A DNA stretch of 64,000 nucleotides from Brucella sp. BE17 (GTDB taxonomy: Bacteria; Pseudomonadota; Alphaproteobacteria; Rhizobiales; Rhizobiaceae), in NCBI RefSeq assembly GCF_039545455.1, contig NZ_CP154468.1:1189501-1253500 (forward strand), in the 5' to 3' direction. A program made the position numbers and the translations under genes. The notes beneath the pieces were generated by a model. It was not told the origin of the DNA and ran no database searches. It saw only the letters and a list, made by a program, of their open reading frames with translations. This document shows positions 24,767-34,453 of this stretch, piece after piece. The first letter of the stretch is position 1. Each line of letters opens with the position of its first letter.

Positions 24767-25435
24767 TCAAGGTAGCTCTTTACTGCGCTGTGAATTGATT
24801 ATTCGAATTTCTAGATCAAGGCTGTTGGATATGACGAAAAGCCCGTTGGGCAAGTCGTTTTTTTCGACCTTCCTGTTTATTTCGACACCATCAAGGCCGT
24901 GACGACGCCAGCGCTGTTGAAGTCGACGGCGCAGTTCTTCTTCGTCGACATCGATAAATATAGTAAGATCAAAGATGGGCTGGAGCCGATTCCAGGGTGC
25001 TTGCTTCACAAGGAGGTAGTTCCCCTCGCAGATAACAATATCATTTTTTTGCGCAATAAGCCTGCCGCCGGCGCGAGAAATCTCAATCGAACGGTCAAAC
25101 ACCGGGATGGCTATGACATCGTCCTCATTCTTTTTCAGGCGCAGCAGCATGTGCCGTAGACCATGAACATCGAAAGTATCGGCGGCGCCCTTGTTTTCTC
25201 GGCGACCTAGTTTTTCCAACACCATATCATCATAGTGGTAGCCGTCCATAGGGAAGAGAGCCGCGTTAACCACGCCTTCTTCATTCAAAATTTCGACGGC
25301 ACGCTCCGCCAAGGTCGACTTTCCTGAACCCGGCGCACCGGCGATCGCAACAAGAATACGTTTCTTTTGCTTGTCGGCGAACCGCTGCAAAGCCACATCC
25401 GCGATCCTTCTGGCGTTATTTTCCAAACTACTCAT
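24767..25435 (-). CDS. P-loop small-molecule kinase (uridine kinase/pantothenate kinase-like, FrcK-type)
   Basis: 222 aa from ATG 25435, which has GGAGC about 6 nt upstream; an upstream start would add 10 residues. The Walker A AGAPGSGKSTLAERAV is near residue 34. FPMDGYHYDD and KGAADTFDVHGLRH are typical of the uridine kinase/PanK fold found in fructose-transporter-linked kinases. ICEGNYLLVKQAPWNRLQP and the lid RRLQQRWRRHGLD complete it. Last gene of the rare-sugar operon, so it probably phosphorylates the sugar or the keto-product made by the neighbouring dehydrogenases and epimerase. Substrate unproven. Confidence 0.78.
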   Translation of the reverse strand: MSSLENNARRIADVALQRFADKQKKRILVAIAGAPGSGKSTLAERAVEILNEEGVVNAALFPMDGYHYDDMVLEKLGRRENKGAADTFDVHGLRHMLLRLKKNEDDVIAIPVFDRSIEISRAGGRLIAQKNDIVICEGNYLLVKQAPWNRLQPIFDLTIFIDVDEEELRRRLQQRWRRHGLDGVEINRKVEKNDLPNGLFVISNSLDLEIRIINSQRSKELP

Positions 25436-25566
25436 GGAAGCTCCATCTTGTGTGTACGTGTTCACAGCATGTTCTCGTATATCAGACCTTGCATTGGTGC
25501 CCCATTATGCCAGCTTGCTGAAAGTTCTCGCTGAAAAATAGTGGCGTTGCGACCGCTTTTCTCAGA

Positions 25567-26436
25567 TCAGCCTCCTAGGACAAATCTGGAAAATGAAAGT
25601 GCATTCTTGGCATCTTCATCCATTTTCGCTTCATCGGCACCCGCGCTGAGGTCGCGCCAGACTCTGATGTCGGACCCGATCGTACCTCCGGTCTTTACAA
25701 ACGGCTCCATAACGACCGCGCCTGTATAGTTGATTTCGCGAAGAGCAAGGCCAATCTCGTGCCAGGGAATTCGACCTTTGCCAGGTACACGACGATTGCT
25801 TTCACCTGTATGGAAATGACCGAGCAAAGGACCAGCTGTTCTGATCGCATCACCAAGACTATCTTCCTCGATATTCATGTGAAACGTATCAAGCATGACT
25901 TTAACATTCGGCTTTCCAACGTCCTGAACGAAAGCCACGCCCTCGGCAGCCGTATTGATGACATGGTTCTCGAAGCGGTTAAGTACCTCTATACAAAGGT
26001 CGATATCCAGATCACTGGCAAAATCTGCTATATCATGAATCCCTTCGACGCCACGCGCTCTGTCCCCTTGCTTGTCGACGGGTTGTGAATAGTCAACAGG
26101 CCAATAAGAATGGAGTGCACCGCCGATTATTTTAATATCCAGCTTGGCCACATTTGTGAGAGTCTGCTCAAAGAATGACCTACCTGCCTGACGCACAGCA
26201 CTGTCTGGCGAAGAAAGGTTCTTCGTCTTGGAAGGACCAATACCAGCTGTAAGAATAATATTATTATCCCTTGCCGTTTGCCTGATGACGGCAAGCTCTG
26301 CATCACTATACTCGTTGATGTGGTGCGCTGCGACTTCGATAATATCGAATCCAAGCTTTGCAACTTTCTCGACATAGGGGCCGAACTTTGCGCTCCACTC
26401 CTGTTCCCAGTAAGAGTAGTAAATTCCGTGCTTCAT
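25567..26436 (-). CDS. dpe: D-psicose (D-allulose) 3-epimerase
   Basis: 289 aa. Interconverts D-fructose and D-psicose (also D-tagatose and D-sorbose) by C3 epimerisation using a divalent metal. From memory it is very close to the Agrobacterium tumefaciens enzyme over its whole length: it starts MKHGIYYSYWEQEWSAKFGP and ends in NALSFSRFVLGG. The four metal/catalytic residues fall at E150 (LCIEVLNRFENH), D183 (VMLDTFHMN), H209 (LLGHFHTGESN) and E244 (VVMEPFVKTGG), the family pattern. The TIM-barrel is complete. It lies between a short-chain dehydrogenase and a kinase in the LacI-linked sugar operon, giving the strongest clue to the substrate: a ketohexose or a polyol oxidised to one. Confidence 0.9.
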   Translation of the reverse strand: MKHGIYYSYWEQEWSAKFGPYVEKVAKLGFDIIEVAAHHINEYSDAELAVIRQTARDNNIILTAGIGPSKTKNLSSPDSAVRQAGRSFFEQTLTNVAKLDIKIIGGALHSYWPVDYSQPVDKQGDRARGVEGIHDIADFASDLDIDLCIEVLNRFENHVINTAAEGVAFVQDVGKPNVKVMLDTFHMNIEEDSLGDAIRTAGPLLGHFHTGESNRRVPGKGRIPWHEIGLALREINYTGAVVMEPFVKTGGTIGSDIRVWRDLSAGADEAKMDEDAKNALSFSRFVLGG

Positions 26437-26565
26437 CGTTTTCTCTTCATATTGTTAGATACAGATTAGGGCTGACCGTGTTGCTGAAGGGCCGAATATT
26501 GGATCAGTACGCGTGATATCGGCCGTGATACCAGCATTGAGATCAAAGGGCGTAAAGCGAAACGC

Positions 26566-27336
26566 TCACCAGCAAGTAAAGCCGCCATCGACCGGAACGA
26601 CCGCCCCTGTCATCAAGCTCGCCGCGTCGGAAGCGAGAAAATGGACAACACTTGCCACCTCGTGCGCCTGACCAAACCGCCCCATGGGTGTATCGGCACG
26701 CCAGTTGGCCGCAAGCCCGCTTGCTTCGGCATGGGCGATAAGCGGCGTTTCAATATAGGTCGGAGCCACTGCATTCACACGTACACCGCGCCCCGCCCAT
26801 TCGGCGGCAAGCGAGTGGGTCAGATGATGTACGGCAGCCTTGGAAGCATTGTAGTGTGACTGTCCCTGAGGCCGGTTGACAATGAGGCCGGACATCGATC
26901 CGATATTGACAATCGCGCCGTTGCCGTTGGCAAGCATGTGACGACCGAAAGCGCGGTTGCACCAGAAAACGCCATTCAGATTGACATCGTTGACCGCAAG
27001 CCAATCGGCGTCTTCAACGTCTTCAGCAGCCACTGGAGGACGTCCTATTCCCGCATTGGCAATAAGAATATCCACAGCACCATACTGTTCGGCAATAGCA
27101 TCAGCGGCTCGTTGCACCGCAACAGAATCTGTGACGTCAGTGACACATATTCCAACATCGAAACCATTGCTCATCAGGCCGGCCTTGCCTTCCTCTAGGG
27201 AAGCTTCATGGCGATCCAGTAAGACAAGCCGCGCACCTGCCTCCGCCAACGCTTGCGCAATAGCAAGACCAATTCCTCGGCTACCACCAGTGACAACCGC
27301 GACCCTTCCATCAAGTCTAAGTTTTTCCATATACAT
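26566..27336 (-). CDS. Short-chain dehydrogenase, polyol/sugar type
   Basis: 256 aa. The NAD(P) site TGGSRGIG is at residues 17-24, with NAG in IANAGIG and the catalytic Ser in NIGSMSGL, Tyr/Lys in SHYNASKAAVHH. It ends PVDGGFTCW, typical of galactitol/arabinitol-like dehydrogenases with a C-terminal Trp. Probably oxidises a polyol or sugar taken up by the operon's ABC transporter to a ketose feeding the adjacent epimerase. The precise substrate is inferred from context only. Confidence 0.85.
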   Translation of the reverse strand: MYMEKLRLDGRVAVVTGGSRGIGLAIAQALAEAGARLVLLDRHEASLEEGKAGLMSNGFDVGICVTDVTDSVAVQRAADAIAEQYGAVDILIANAGIGRPPVAAEDVEDADWLAVNDVNLNGVFWCNRAFGRHMLANGNGAIVNIGSMSGLIVNRPQGQSHYNASKAAVHHLTHSLAAEWAGRGVRVNAVAPTYIETPLIAHAEASGLAANWRADTPMGRFGQAHEVASVVHFLASDAASLMTGAVVPVDGGFTCW

Positions 27337-27429
27337 AATCAGTACTCCGTGAAGTATCTGCGAAATCAGTCAATATTGACTCTTAAGCCAAAGTAGCGGC
27401 GGCACGTGTGCCGAGTTATGTAAACCCGG

Positions 27430-28491
27430 TCATTTCAATGCCTGGCCTTCCGCATCGAAAATATGAGAGCGTTCAACATCAGGTGTTAGGAAGATGGTGT
27501 CACCACGGCGATAACCACGTTCACCGACAGCACGCACCGTCACGATCCCCAACCCTTCCACATCGACTGTGAAATATGCATCGCTTCCAAGCTGCTCCTC
27601 CACCAGAATCGTGCCTTTCCACAAACCCCTACTATGGTCGTAGCGCAGATGTTCGGGGCGGATACCGAATGTGAGCTTGCCTTCAGGAAGCGCAGACTTG
27701 AGATTGCTGATATTGATGTTACCAGCAGAAGTCTCGATTTGGTGAGGGCCGCTCGCCTTTGCATCGATGAAATTCATCTTTGGCGAGCCGATGAAACCAG
27801 CGACGAAACGGTTGGCAGGTGCATCATATAAGGTGATCGGCGTGTCAAATTGTTCGACACGGCCTGCATTGATAATCACGATACGATCGGCCATTGTCAT
27901 GGCTTCAACCTGATCATGGGTCACATAGATCATCGTCGTCTTCAATTCATCATGAAGACGGATCAACTCCAGACGCATCTGCACGCGCAGCGAGGCGTCC
28001 AGGTTCGACAAAGGCTCATCGAACAGAAATGCTGACGGCTCACGCACGATCGCCCGGCCAATGGCAACACGCTGGCGCTGGCCGCCAGATAATTGCCGCG
28101 GGAACCGGTCAAGATAGGGTTCGAGTTCCAGCGCGCGGGCCATCTTTAAAACCCGTTCCCGAATTTCGATTTTCGGACGACCGGATACGCGCAGGCCAAA
28201 CCCTATATTGTCAGCGACGGTCAGGTGTGGAAACAGTGCGTAGGATTGAAACACCATGGCCAGGTGCCGTTCGGCTGGAGCCAATTTCGTTACGTCGCGG
28301 CCATCGATGAAAACCTGACCGTGCGAGACATCCTCAAGACCGGTTATCAGCCGTAGCAACGAAGATTTGCCGCAACCTGACGGCCCGACGAACACCACAA
28401 ACTCACCGTCTTTCACCGTGAGACTGACATTACGGATGACATCGAGATCACCGAAGCGCTTTTCGACGTTCTGGAGCGCTATTTCACCCAT
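27430..28491 (-). CDS. Sugar ABC transporter ATP-binding protein (MalK/UgpC/SmoK family)
   Basis: 353 aa. Nucleotide-binding domain with Walker [10 protein letters not shown] at about residues 37-45, signature [15 protein letters not shown], Walker [12 protein letters not shown] and switch VTHDQVEAM. This is followed by a C-terminal TOBE/OB regulatory domain ([12 protein letters not shown]). It energises the MalF/MalG-type permeases encoded upstream in the same operon. MalK-like C-terminal domains often bind regulators; no partner is seen here. Confidence 0.92.
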   Translation of the reverse strand: MGEIALQNVEKRFGDLDVIRNVSLTVKDGEFVVFVGPSGCGKSSLLRLITGLEDVSHGQVFIDGRDVTKLAPAERHLAMVFQSYALFPHLTVADNIGFGLRVSGRPKIEIRERVLKMARALELEPYLDRFPRQLSGGQRQRVAIGRAIVREPSAFLFDEPLSNLDASLRVQMRLELIRLHDELKTTMIYVTHDQVEAMTMADRIVIINAGRVEQFDTPITLYDAPANRFVAGFIGSPKMNFIDAKASGPHQIETSAGNINISNLKSALPEGKLTFGIRPEHLRYDHSRGLWKGTILVEEQLGSDAYFTVDVEGLGIVTVRAVGERGYRRGDTIFLTPDVERSHIFDAEGQALK

Positions 28492-28548
28492 TCTATTTCT
28501 TCCTCTCGATCAAAGCAGGCCGGAGCCGCACAATGCTTGGATATCGCA

Positions 28549-29313
28549 TCAATCGAAGATGATCCCACCGTCGACGTTAAGCGATTGACCGGTGATGAAG
28601 GCCGCATCATCAGACGCAAAAAATGCGACAGCACCGACGACATCATGCGGATAGCCCACACGACCCATTGCGGTTTTTTCGAGAACCTTTCTCAGCGTTT
28701 CGGGGTCTTCAAGATGCGTTCGCCCCATCTCTGTATGAATGACACCGGGACATACGGCGTTGACCGTGATCCCCATCTTTGCGACTTCCACAGCAAGCGC
28801 TTGTGTAAAATTGATAACCGCAGCCTTGGAAGCACAATAATGCGATTCACCTGGCCCGCCGCGTTTTCCGCCAATGGACGCAATATTGACGATACGGCCA
28901 GTTTTCCTTTCCTGAAATTGAGGAAGAAAGGCCTTGGTGACAAGGAACGTACCCTTGGCGTTAACCGCAAACATCCGGTCCCATTCGTCGGGCTCAATTT
29001 CGTTCGCCTGATGGACGGAACGCACGCCGGCATTGTTGACCAAAAGATCAAGATGGCCGCTGGCAGTCAAAATATCTCGTGCCATCAATTCGACCGAGTT
29101 CGGATCGCTGACATCGCTATAAACTATCTCACATAGTCCGCCAGCATCTCGTACAGGTGTAGCCAGGTCGGCGAGATCAGCCTTGCGCCCCTCAAGGTCA
29201 TTTGCGAATACCCTGTAACCTTCCGCAGCCAAACGCTCGGCGATTGCACGCCCGATCCCGCGAGACGCGCCTGTAACCAGCGCGGTTTTGTTTTCTCCCC
29301 GTCGTGGTATCAT
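28549..29313 (-). CDS. Short-chain dehydrogenase/reductase
   Basis: 254 aa. TGASRGIG is near residue 14, VNNAGVRS near 90, the catalytic NIASIGGKRGG (Ser) and HYCASKAAVINF (Tyr, Lys), ending in LNVDGGIIFD. A classical SDR, likely NAD(P)-dependent. It differs from the SDR at 26566 and sits between the transporter permeases and its ATPase, so the operon has two distinct oxidoreductases, perhaps acting at different positions of the sugar or polyol. Confidence 0.85.
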   Translation of the reverse strand: MIPRRGENKTALVTGASRGIGRAIAERLAAEGYRVFANDLEGRKADLADLATPVRDAGGLCEIVYSDVSDPNSVELMARDILTASGHLDLLVNNAGVRSVHQANEIEPDEWDRMFAVNAKGTFLVTKAFLPQFQERKTGRIVNIASIGGKRGGPGESHYCASKAAVINFTQALAVEVAKMGITVNAVCPGVIHTEMGRTHLEDPETLRKVLEKTAMGRVGYPHDVVGAVAFFASDDAAFITGQSLNVDGGIIFD

Positions 29314-29339
29314 TTTGAGCTCCCTTTAAAGCGTTGTTG

Positions 29340-30164
29340 TCAATCTTTCACAGCGCCCATCGTGACGCCGGAGACGATGTGTTTCTGCATGAAGAAAGTG
29401 AAGAGTACGGGCGGCAGGCACTGAATGACCGAGGCTGCAGCAATGTATTCCCAGTAAACGCGGCCCGTTCCGACAAAAGACGAGATAACAACGGGAAAAG
29501 TCTTGGCTTCTCGCGTTGTCAGGAACAATGCCAGCATGAATTCATTCCACGCGAAGATGAAGACAAAAGTCGCGACAGCTGCCAAGCCGCTTTTACTCAA
29601 TGGAAGTACGACGTCCTTTAGAACCTGCCACCAGGTACAGCCTTCCAGTCGCGCAGCCTCGATGAGCTCCTTTGGCACGCGACGAACAAAAGACATGGTC
29701 ATCCAAACAGCGAATGGAAGGTTGAATCCCGCATAAGCGATGATAAGACCGGGCAATGAATCAAGAAGTCCAGCGCCACGAAAGATCACGAATAGCGGCA
29801 CCGCAGCAGCAATTGGCGGCATCATGCGTGTGGAAAGAATCCAATCGGCCAGCGCCTGTCTACCCTTGAACCGATGATTGACAAGTGCGAAGGCAGTGGG
29901 CACGGCCAAAACCAGCGCCAGGACTGTCGCCCCGATCGTCGCTATCAGTGAGTTGACGATAAACGGCCAGAACTGTGTCAGAACATCGTGGAAGTTCTTG
30001 AGATAGGTGAAGTCCGGCACCCAGACGGGAGGGATGGCAATGATGTCGACTGTTGGTTTGAATGCCGCAAGCATCAGCCACAGCAGAGGTGCAACCGAAA
30101 TGAAGACAAAGGCCAGAACCAATATCAGCGGAATGATATCGCGGAGGCGAAAGGCGTTATTCAT
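29340..30164 (-). CDS. Sugar ABC transporter permease (MalG type)
   Basis: 274 aa, six predicted membrane helices beginning IIPLILVLAFVFISVAPLLW. The EAA loop EAARLEGCTWWQVLKDVVLP gives the ATPase contact. It overlaps the end of the upstream MalF-type gene by 8 bp, implying translational coupling. One half of the inner-membrane channel. Confidence 0.9.
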   Translation of the reverse strand: MNNAFRLRDIIPLILVLAFVFISVAPLLWLMLAAFKPTVDIIAIPPVWVPDFTYLKNFHDVLTQFWPFIVNSLIATIGATVLALVLAVPTAFALVNHRFKGRQALADWILSTRMMPPIAAAVPLFVIFRGAGLLDSLPGLIIAYAGFNLPFAVWMTMSFVRRVPKELIEAARLEGCTWWQVLKDVVLPLSKSGLAAVATFVFIFAWNEFMLALFLTTREAKTFPVVISSFVGTGRVYWEYIAAASVIQCLPPVLFTFFMQKHIVSGVTMGAVKD

Positions 30165-31107
30165 CTTCGATCCTCCTGAGAAGCTTCACGGCAAAAGTGG
30201 TAATGACGATGGATATGACCAGAATGATCACCGCCGCCGCCGAGCCGACGCCCGCCTGAAAGAACTGGAAGTTCTGCTGATAAGCAAAGAGCGTGAGGAC
30301 CATGGTCGAGTCGCCCGGACCGCCTCGGGTCGTCACATAAACGACGTCGAAGAAGCGCAAGGTATCAATGATACGCAGAATGATGCCAAGCAACACAATG
30401 CCTTTAATCGACGGGATTTCCAGAAAGCGCAGGACATGATGCCACCTCGCCCCATCGACACGCGCGGCTTCATAGAGATCTGCTCGAATAGAAAGAAGAC
30501 CGGCCATTATCAGCAGCATCATGAACGGCGTCCATTGCCAGATATTGATCAACAAGATGGAGATCATCGCCGCGGTGGTACTGCCAAACCAGGGAATTGG
30601 TCCAAGACCAACGCCACCGAGCAGATAGTTGGCGATACCGAGCACTGGATTGAATACGTAAGAGAAGATCATCCCGACAATCAGTGGTGTCACCATCATG
30701 GGTATCATGAACATCGAGCGCAGCCCGTTCACCCACTTCAGATGGCTGAGATTGACGAAGGCTTTCGCGATCACGAACGCAATAACGATCTCGCAAGTGA
30801 TCGAAGTCACCGCAAGCAGACCCGTGTTCAGCATGGCACGAAGAAACAACTGATCAGTCAGCAGATTTACATAATTGTCCAGGCCGACAAAGACGGCCCG
30901 TTTCATCGCCGTTAGTTTCACTGCATGCAGGCTGAGATAGACCGAATAGATAAAAGGCCAAATAGTCAGCAGGGCAAGAAAGATGCAGGTCGGCGCGATA
31001 AACGCTGTCATCTGAAACCGATCGCCATGCAAAAAGGAGCGTGTCTTCGCCGCCTTCGGCGCGCGCGTCATCGAAACGGCGTGAGCCATCAGGGAAATCC
31101 TCCGCAA
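30157..31107 (-). CDS. Sugar ABC transporter permease (MalF type)
   Basis: 316 aa at the annotated start; an internal ATG 6 codons in is an alternative. A cytoplasmic N-terminus is followed by six helices starting MTAFIAPTCIFLALLTIWPF. The EAA loop is EAARVDGARWHHVLRFLEIP. With the MalG-type partner it forms the channel for the family 1 binding protein encoded 42 bp upstream. Confidence 0.9.
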   Translation of the reverse strand: MRRISLMAHAVSMTRAPKAAKTRSFLHGDRFQMTAFIAPTCIFLALLTIWPFIYSVYLSLHAVKLTAMKRAVFVGLDNYVNLLTDQLFLRAMLNTGLLAVTSITCEIVIAFVIAKAFVNLSHLKWVNGLRSMFMIPMMVTPLIVGMIFSYVFNPVLGIANYLLGGVGLGPIPWFGSTTAAMISILLINIWQWTPFMMLLIMAGLLSIRADLYEAARVDGARWHHVLRFLEIPSIKGIVLLGIILRIIDTLRFFDVVYVTTRGGPGDSTMVLTLFAYQQNFQFFQAGVGSAAAVIILVISIVITTFAVKLLRRIEDE

Positions 31108-31149
31108 ATCGGGAGTCGAGGGAGACTAGGTCTCCCTCGACAAAGAGCA

Positions 31150-32484
31150 TCAAAGCAGGCCGTTCTGCTTCAAAAGCTTCGTTACATCTTCCTGTGCGCC
31201 ATCCATGGCATCCTTGGCGCTCTTTTCGCCAATGATTGCCTTATTGACCTGTGCGCCGACAGTATCGATAAGCTGGAACGCGAGCGGGTGGCGTGGACGA
31301 ACCTCCACCCAGGCGTCCTTCTGAGCTTCCAGAAGCACTTCGGTCCACGGAAATTTGGCTTGAGCGTCCTTGTCCTGCATCGCAGAAATCCTGCTCGGCG
31401 GCCCCCCTGCGAGAACAAAATCACGGTGCACAGATTTGCTTGCAAACCATTTCAGGTAATCCCAGGCTGCTTCCTTCTGGGCACCATGCGTGTTGACGCA
31501 GGCGATCCAGCCACCGATCCGTGTTATCGTCTCGCCACCATCCTTGTGCGGCATCAACGCCGCTTTGAACTTGCCAGCAATTTGGCTTTGCTTCGGATCG
31601 TTGGCAATTTGAGCGCGTACAGACCAGTCATTGATCATTGCCAGCTTCCCAGCTGCGAAAGCGTTGGCGCGCTCGTCCCAGGCGAAAGATTCCACGCCGG
31701 GTGGGCCGAATGCCACCATATCCCGGAAGAATTGTACCAAGTCGACAGACTCCTGCGAGTTTAATGTCGGCGTCTGGTCCTTGTAGGGTTCAGTTGAACC
31801 GATGTCGTTGGACACCCATGGTTTGCCACCGGCGCTATAGATCCACTCGAACCATTGCTGCCCTGCCGCCGCACCACGCTTGTTGTTCATGGCGTAACCA
31901 TAGACGCCTGGGAACTCTGAGTTGTTCGTGAATGTAGCAGCCGCCTTCTTGAGTTCCTCGAAAGTTTCCGGCACTTTGATACCGGCCTTCTCGAAGAGAT
32001 CTGTGCGATAATACATCAGTTCGTAGTAGATGCCGACCGGCATGCACATGCGCTGGCCTTCCCAACTTGCCATTGCCGCGGCAGAGGGAGTAAAGTCATC
32101 CCAAGCTGCGACCTCGGCGTTATCGGCAATCATGTCCTCTGCGCTGTCGAGACAACCCGCTTCGGCGAATTCACCGATCCAGATACCGTCAATAAGCAAG
32201 ACATCATAGCTGCCATCATTCTGGGAACAGGCGAGAAGCTCCTTTTCATGCAACGCATCATAGCCGTAGCCGTCGATCTCAACATTGGCGCCGGTGAGTT
32301 TCGTAAAGCCGTCCTTAACGGTATTCATCGAGTCGATGAAGGGATCCGTGACCGTCATGACGCGCAGCGTCTTGCCACTATGGTCAGCAAGCTGGCTTTT
32401 CCAGTCGATCTCCTGTGCGATGGCTGTGGATGCACTAAGCAGTGCCATGACGGCTATCGAGCTCATCAGTCTTTTAGGCTGCAT
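31150..32484 (-). CDS. Sugar ABC transporter substrate-binding protein (family 1)
   Basis: 444 aa from ATG 32484, which has GGAGGAG 6 nt upstream; the frame extends 32 codons further but without a comparable site. Signal peptide: RLMSSIAVMALLSASTAIAQ, cleaved near AIA-QE. The mature part matches large SBP_bac_1 proteins that bind mono- or disaccharides and polyols (DVLLIDGIWIGEFAEAGCLD, then GIYYELMYYRTDLFEKAGI and FAAGKLAMINDWSV). Periplasmic receptor and first gene of the operon downstream of the LacI regulator. Confidence 0.9.
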   Translation of the reverse strand: MQPKRLMSSIAVMALLSASTAIAQEIDWKSQLADHSGKTLRVMTVTDPFIDSMNTVKDGFTKLTGANVEIDGYGYDALHEKELLACSQNDGSYDVLLIDGIWIGEFAEAGCLDSAEDMIADNAEVAAWDDFTPSAAAMASWEGQRMCMPVGIYYELMYYRTDLFEKAGIKVPETFEELKKAAATFTNNSEFPGVYGYAMNNKRGAAAGQQWFEWIYSAGGKPWVSNDIGSTEPYKDQTPTLNSQESVDLVQFFRDMVAFGPPGVESFAWDERANAFAAGKLAMINDWSVRAQIANDPKQSQIAGKFKAALMPHKDGGETITRIGGWIACVNTHGAQKEAAWDYLKWFASKSVHRDFVLAGGPPSRISAMQDKDAQAKFPWTEVLLEAQKDAWVEVRPRHPLAFQLIDTVGAQVNKAIIGEKSAKDAMDGAQEDVTKLLKQNGLL

Positions 32485-32626
32485 GTCATTCTCCTCCGTT
32501 GAAGGCGCGTTTTCACGCTTTTGCCAACTGCGCCCAAATGTCGGCAAAGGCTTTCCTGTGCGGTGAAGAGGCTCCACCACATCGTTCTCGTCATCATCCC
32601 GACGGTTACCGGCTATGGGTACTGTT

Positions 32627-33631
32627 TCAAACTGTGCAAGGCGGTGCCGTAGACCCCCTTACAACGAGTTCACATGTCAGTTTTTCGCGTGAAGCCGGTT
32701 TCGAACGACCGTCGAGATGTCCGCAGAGACGCTTCCATATAGCCTCACCCATGCGATTTACCGGCTGACGAATGGCCGTCAGTGGCGGCGTCGACGCATG
32801 CATCCACGAATAGTCATCGAATCCCACTACCGAGATATCCCGCGGTACGAAAAGACCGCTTTTGTTAGCACATGCGAGAATACCCAGCGTCGCAAAATTG
32901 GTGAGCGCAATAAATGCGGTAGCCTGGCGCTCTCCATCCATGAAGCCTGCAAGACGCTGTGTTGCCGTATCAAAATCGAGGCCCACCTCAATCAGCTTGG
33001 GCGGCGCAAGCCCTTCATTCGCCAGCACAGTTTCTATGCCCGCGCACCGCTCTCTGATGTTTTGAAGTTTCAATGTCGAAGCGGCGACGACAAACTGGCG
33101 ATGTCCAAGGGCGACAAGATGTTGCGCGGCCTTGGTACCGGCATCGACATTGTCCATCGTCACGGCGTCACCCTGAAACAACGAAGGAACCCGATCCGCG
33201 ACGACGAAGGGAACCTGTGCGTCGGCAAAAATTTTACGGCTCGTGAATTCGTCGCTGCACGGAACGATCACCACACCGCCGGGGCGCCAAGCTAGCAAAG
33301 CCGAAAGTCGCCTCGCCTCTTCATCAGGCTTGCCATGAGAACTGGCAACGATGATGTCGAAGCCTTCATGGCGTGCCTGCTCCTCTATCGAGGCAATAAG
33401 GGTTGTGAAGAAAGGATTGTTGAGATCAGGAACAAGGGCGGCCACTACACGTGCTTTCCTTGCCCGCAACTGAGAGGCCGCGCGATCCGTTTCATATCCA
33501 AGCTCCGCAGCAGCAGCGCGCACACGCTCGATCAGTTCGGCTTTAACCGCTCTGTTTCCGCTGAAGACGTTTGATACTGTTCCAGGGGAGACGCCTGCTC
33601 TCTTGGCGACATCCTTGATCGAAACGGCCAT
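32627..33631 (-). CDS. LacI-family transcriptional regulator of the rare-sugar operon
   Basis: 334 aa. The N-terminal lac-type HTH is VSIKDVAKRAGVSPGTVSNV, then GNRAVKAELIERVRAAA with a hinge helix. A periplasmic-binding-like effector domain follows (AALVPDLNNPFFTTLIASIE, then FDDYSWMHASTPPLTAIRQP). Two tandem GTAAATCGTTTTAC sites lie 29-56 bp upstream of the start, pointing to autoregulation. It precedes the transporter operon in the same direction, with 142 bp between. Effector probably the transported sugar or polyol. Confidence 0.92.
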   Translation of the reverse strand: MAVSIKDVAKRAGVSPGTVSNVFSGNRAVKAELIERVRAAAAELGYETDRAASQLRARKARVVAALVPDLNNPFFTTLIASIEEQARHEGFDIIVASSHGKPDEEARRLSALLAWRPGGVVIVPCSDEFTSRKIFADAQVPFVVADRVPSLFQGDAVTMDNVDAGTKAAQHLVALGHRQFVVAASTLKLQNIRERCAGIETVLANEGLAPPKLIEVGLDFDTATQRLAGFMDGERQATAFIALTNFATLGILACANKSGLFVPRDISVVGFDDYSWMHASTPPLTAIRQPVNRMGEAIWKRLCGHLDGRSKPASREKLTCELVVRGSTAPPCTV

Positions 33632-33659
33632 GTCATCCGCCTCCTCCAGCAGAATTCAC

Positions 33660-33687
33660 GTAAATCGTTTTACGTAAATCGTTTTAC
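33660..33687. promoter_or_regulatory. Tandem LacI-type operators GTAAATCGTTTTAC x2
   Basis: Two identical 14-bp elements (33660-33673 and 33674-33687) abut exactly. Each is an imperfect palindrome GTAAA-N4-TTTAC with a CG-containing centre, the usual LacI/GalR half-site spacing. They lie immediately upstream of the LacI gene. No copy was found by eye ahead of the binding-protein gene at 32484. Confidence 0.65.
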
Positions 33688-33934
33688 AAGATTCTACGGA
33701 GGAGGCAAGAGAAAAATTAATGTTTTGAGAAAACCCTGCCAGCTTGATTATTGTTGACCTCCACACTATCGATTCGCGCGTCGGATCGGATCATATTATA
33801 GTTGTCTCCAGTGCAGTTCCTGCACGTCTTGAGGCCGATTTTAAAACGACCGTCCAACTCCTCGGTGGGCGCGCCTTCCGTTGCTTTGACGCTCAAGGCT
33901 GGTACCTCCACTACTCGGTGCAACAGGCATCGAC

Positions 33935-34453
33935 GTGGCAGACCTCGCTCAGGCCTTGGAATGGTCCGTTCGAGACACCCTGCCGCTGCCGGATGGGGCG
34001 CCAGCCGACAGACTGATAGAAACAAAAGTCAGCGGCGACGGATATGAGGCTTCATCCATCTGGGGCTGGATTCTAGGCAGGTTCAGTGCCGGTGTAGGTG
34101 CTACCAATTCAGAGGCACCAACGCGTCTAGTGCATCCAGGTGGACGTGATCACGATGTCTACAGGGTTGTCGGGAAAGTGACACGGTCGTTCCACTCTCG
34201 CCCGGCTGCGATCATCTATGCCTATGTGCAGGCCGGCTTGCCCCTCTCCCACTACGATGGCCGTGAGATTGTGCGCTTCACAACCGAGGGTACACTACAG
34301 TTAGAGATTGCGGCAGCGCTCCGGTTTCGATGCCTGACGAATGGTAGAGGTACGTCGACTGGTTGGCGCTACATAGTTTCTCAGGACGAGGCGAAATGGT
34401 TGGCTGCACTGCTGTCAAGGTTAATCGAGCAGGTTCACCGTGCGAGAAGCTGA
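33935..34453 (+). CDS. Hypothetical protein, possibly a remnant
   Basis: 172-codon frame from a GTG. The sequence, for example DVADLAQALEWSVRDTLPLP and RFTTEGTLQLEIAAALRFR, is protein-like in composition but matches no family I recognise. No strong ribosome-binding site is visible. It is the only sizeable frame in a 1.1-kb gap between the LacI gene and the amidase. It may be a decayed or very narrow gene. Confidence 0.3.
   Translation: MADLAQALEWSVRDTLPLPDGAPADRLIETKVSGDGYEASSIWGWILGRFSAGVGATNSEAPTRLVHPGGRDHDVYRVVGKVTRSFHSRPAAIIYAYVQAGLPLSHYDGREIVRFTTEGTLQLEIAAALRFRCLTNGRGTSTGWRYIVSQDEAKWLAALLSRLIEQVHRARS

Noticed and set aside
30007..30915. 302-codon plus-strand frame opposite the sugar permeases
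   Set aside because: Antisense to two well-supported MalF/MalG permease genes; composition (Asp/His/Arg-rich) is typical of a reversed membrane-protein gene.
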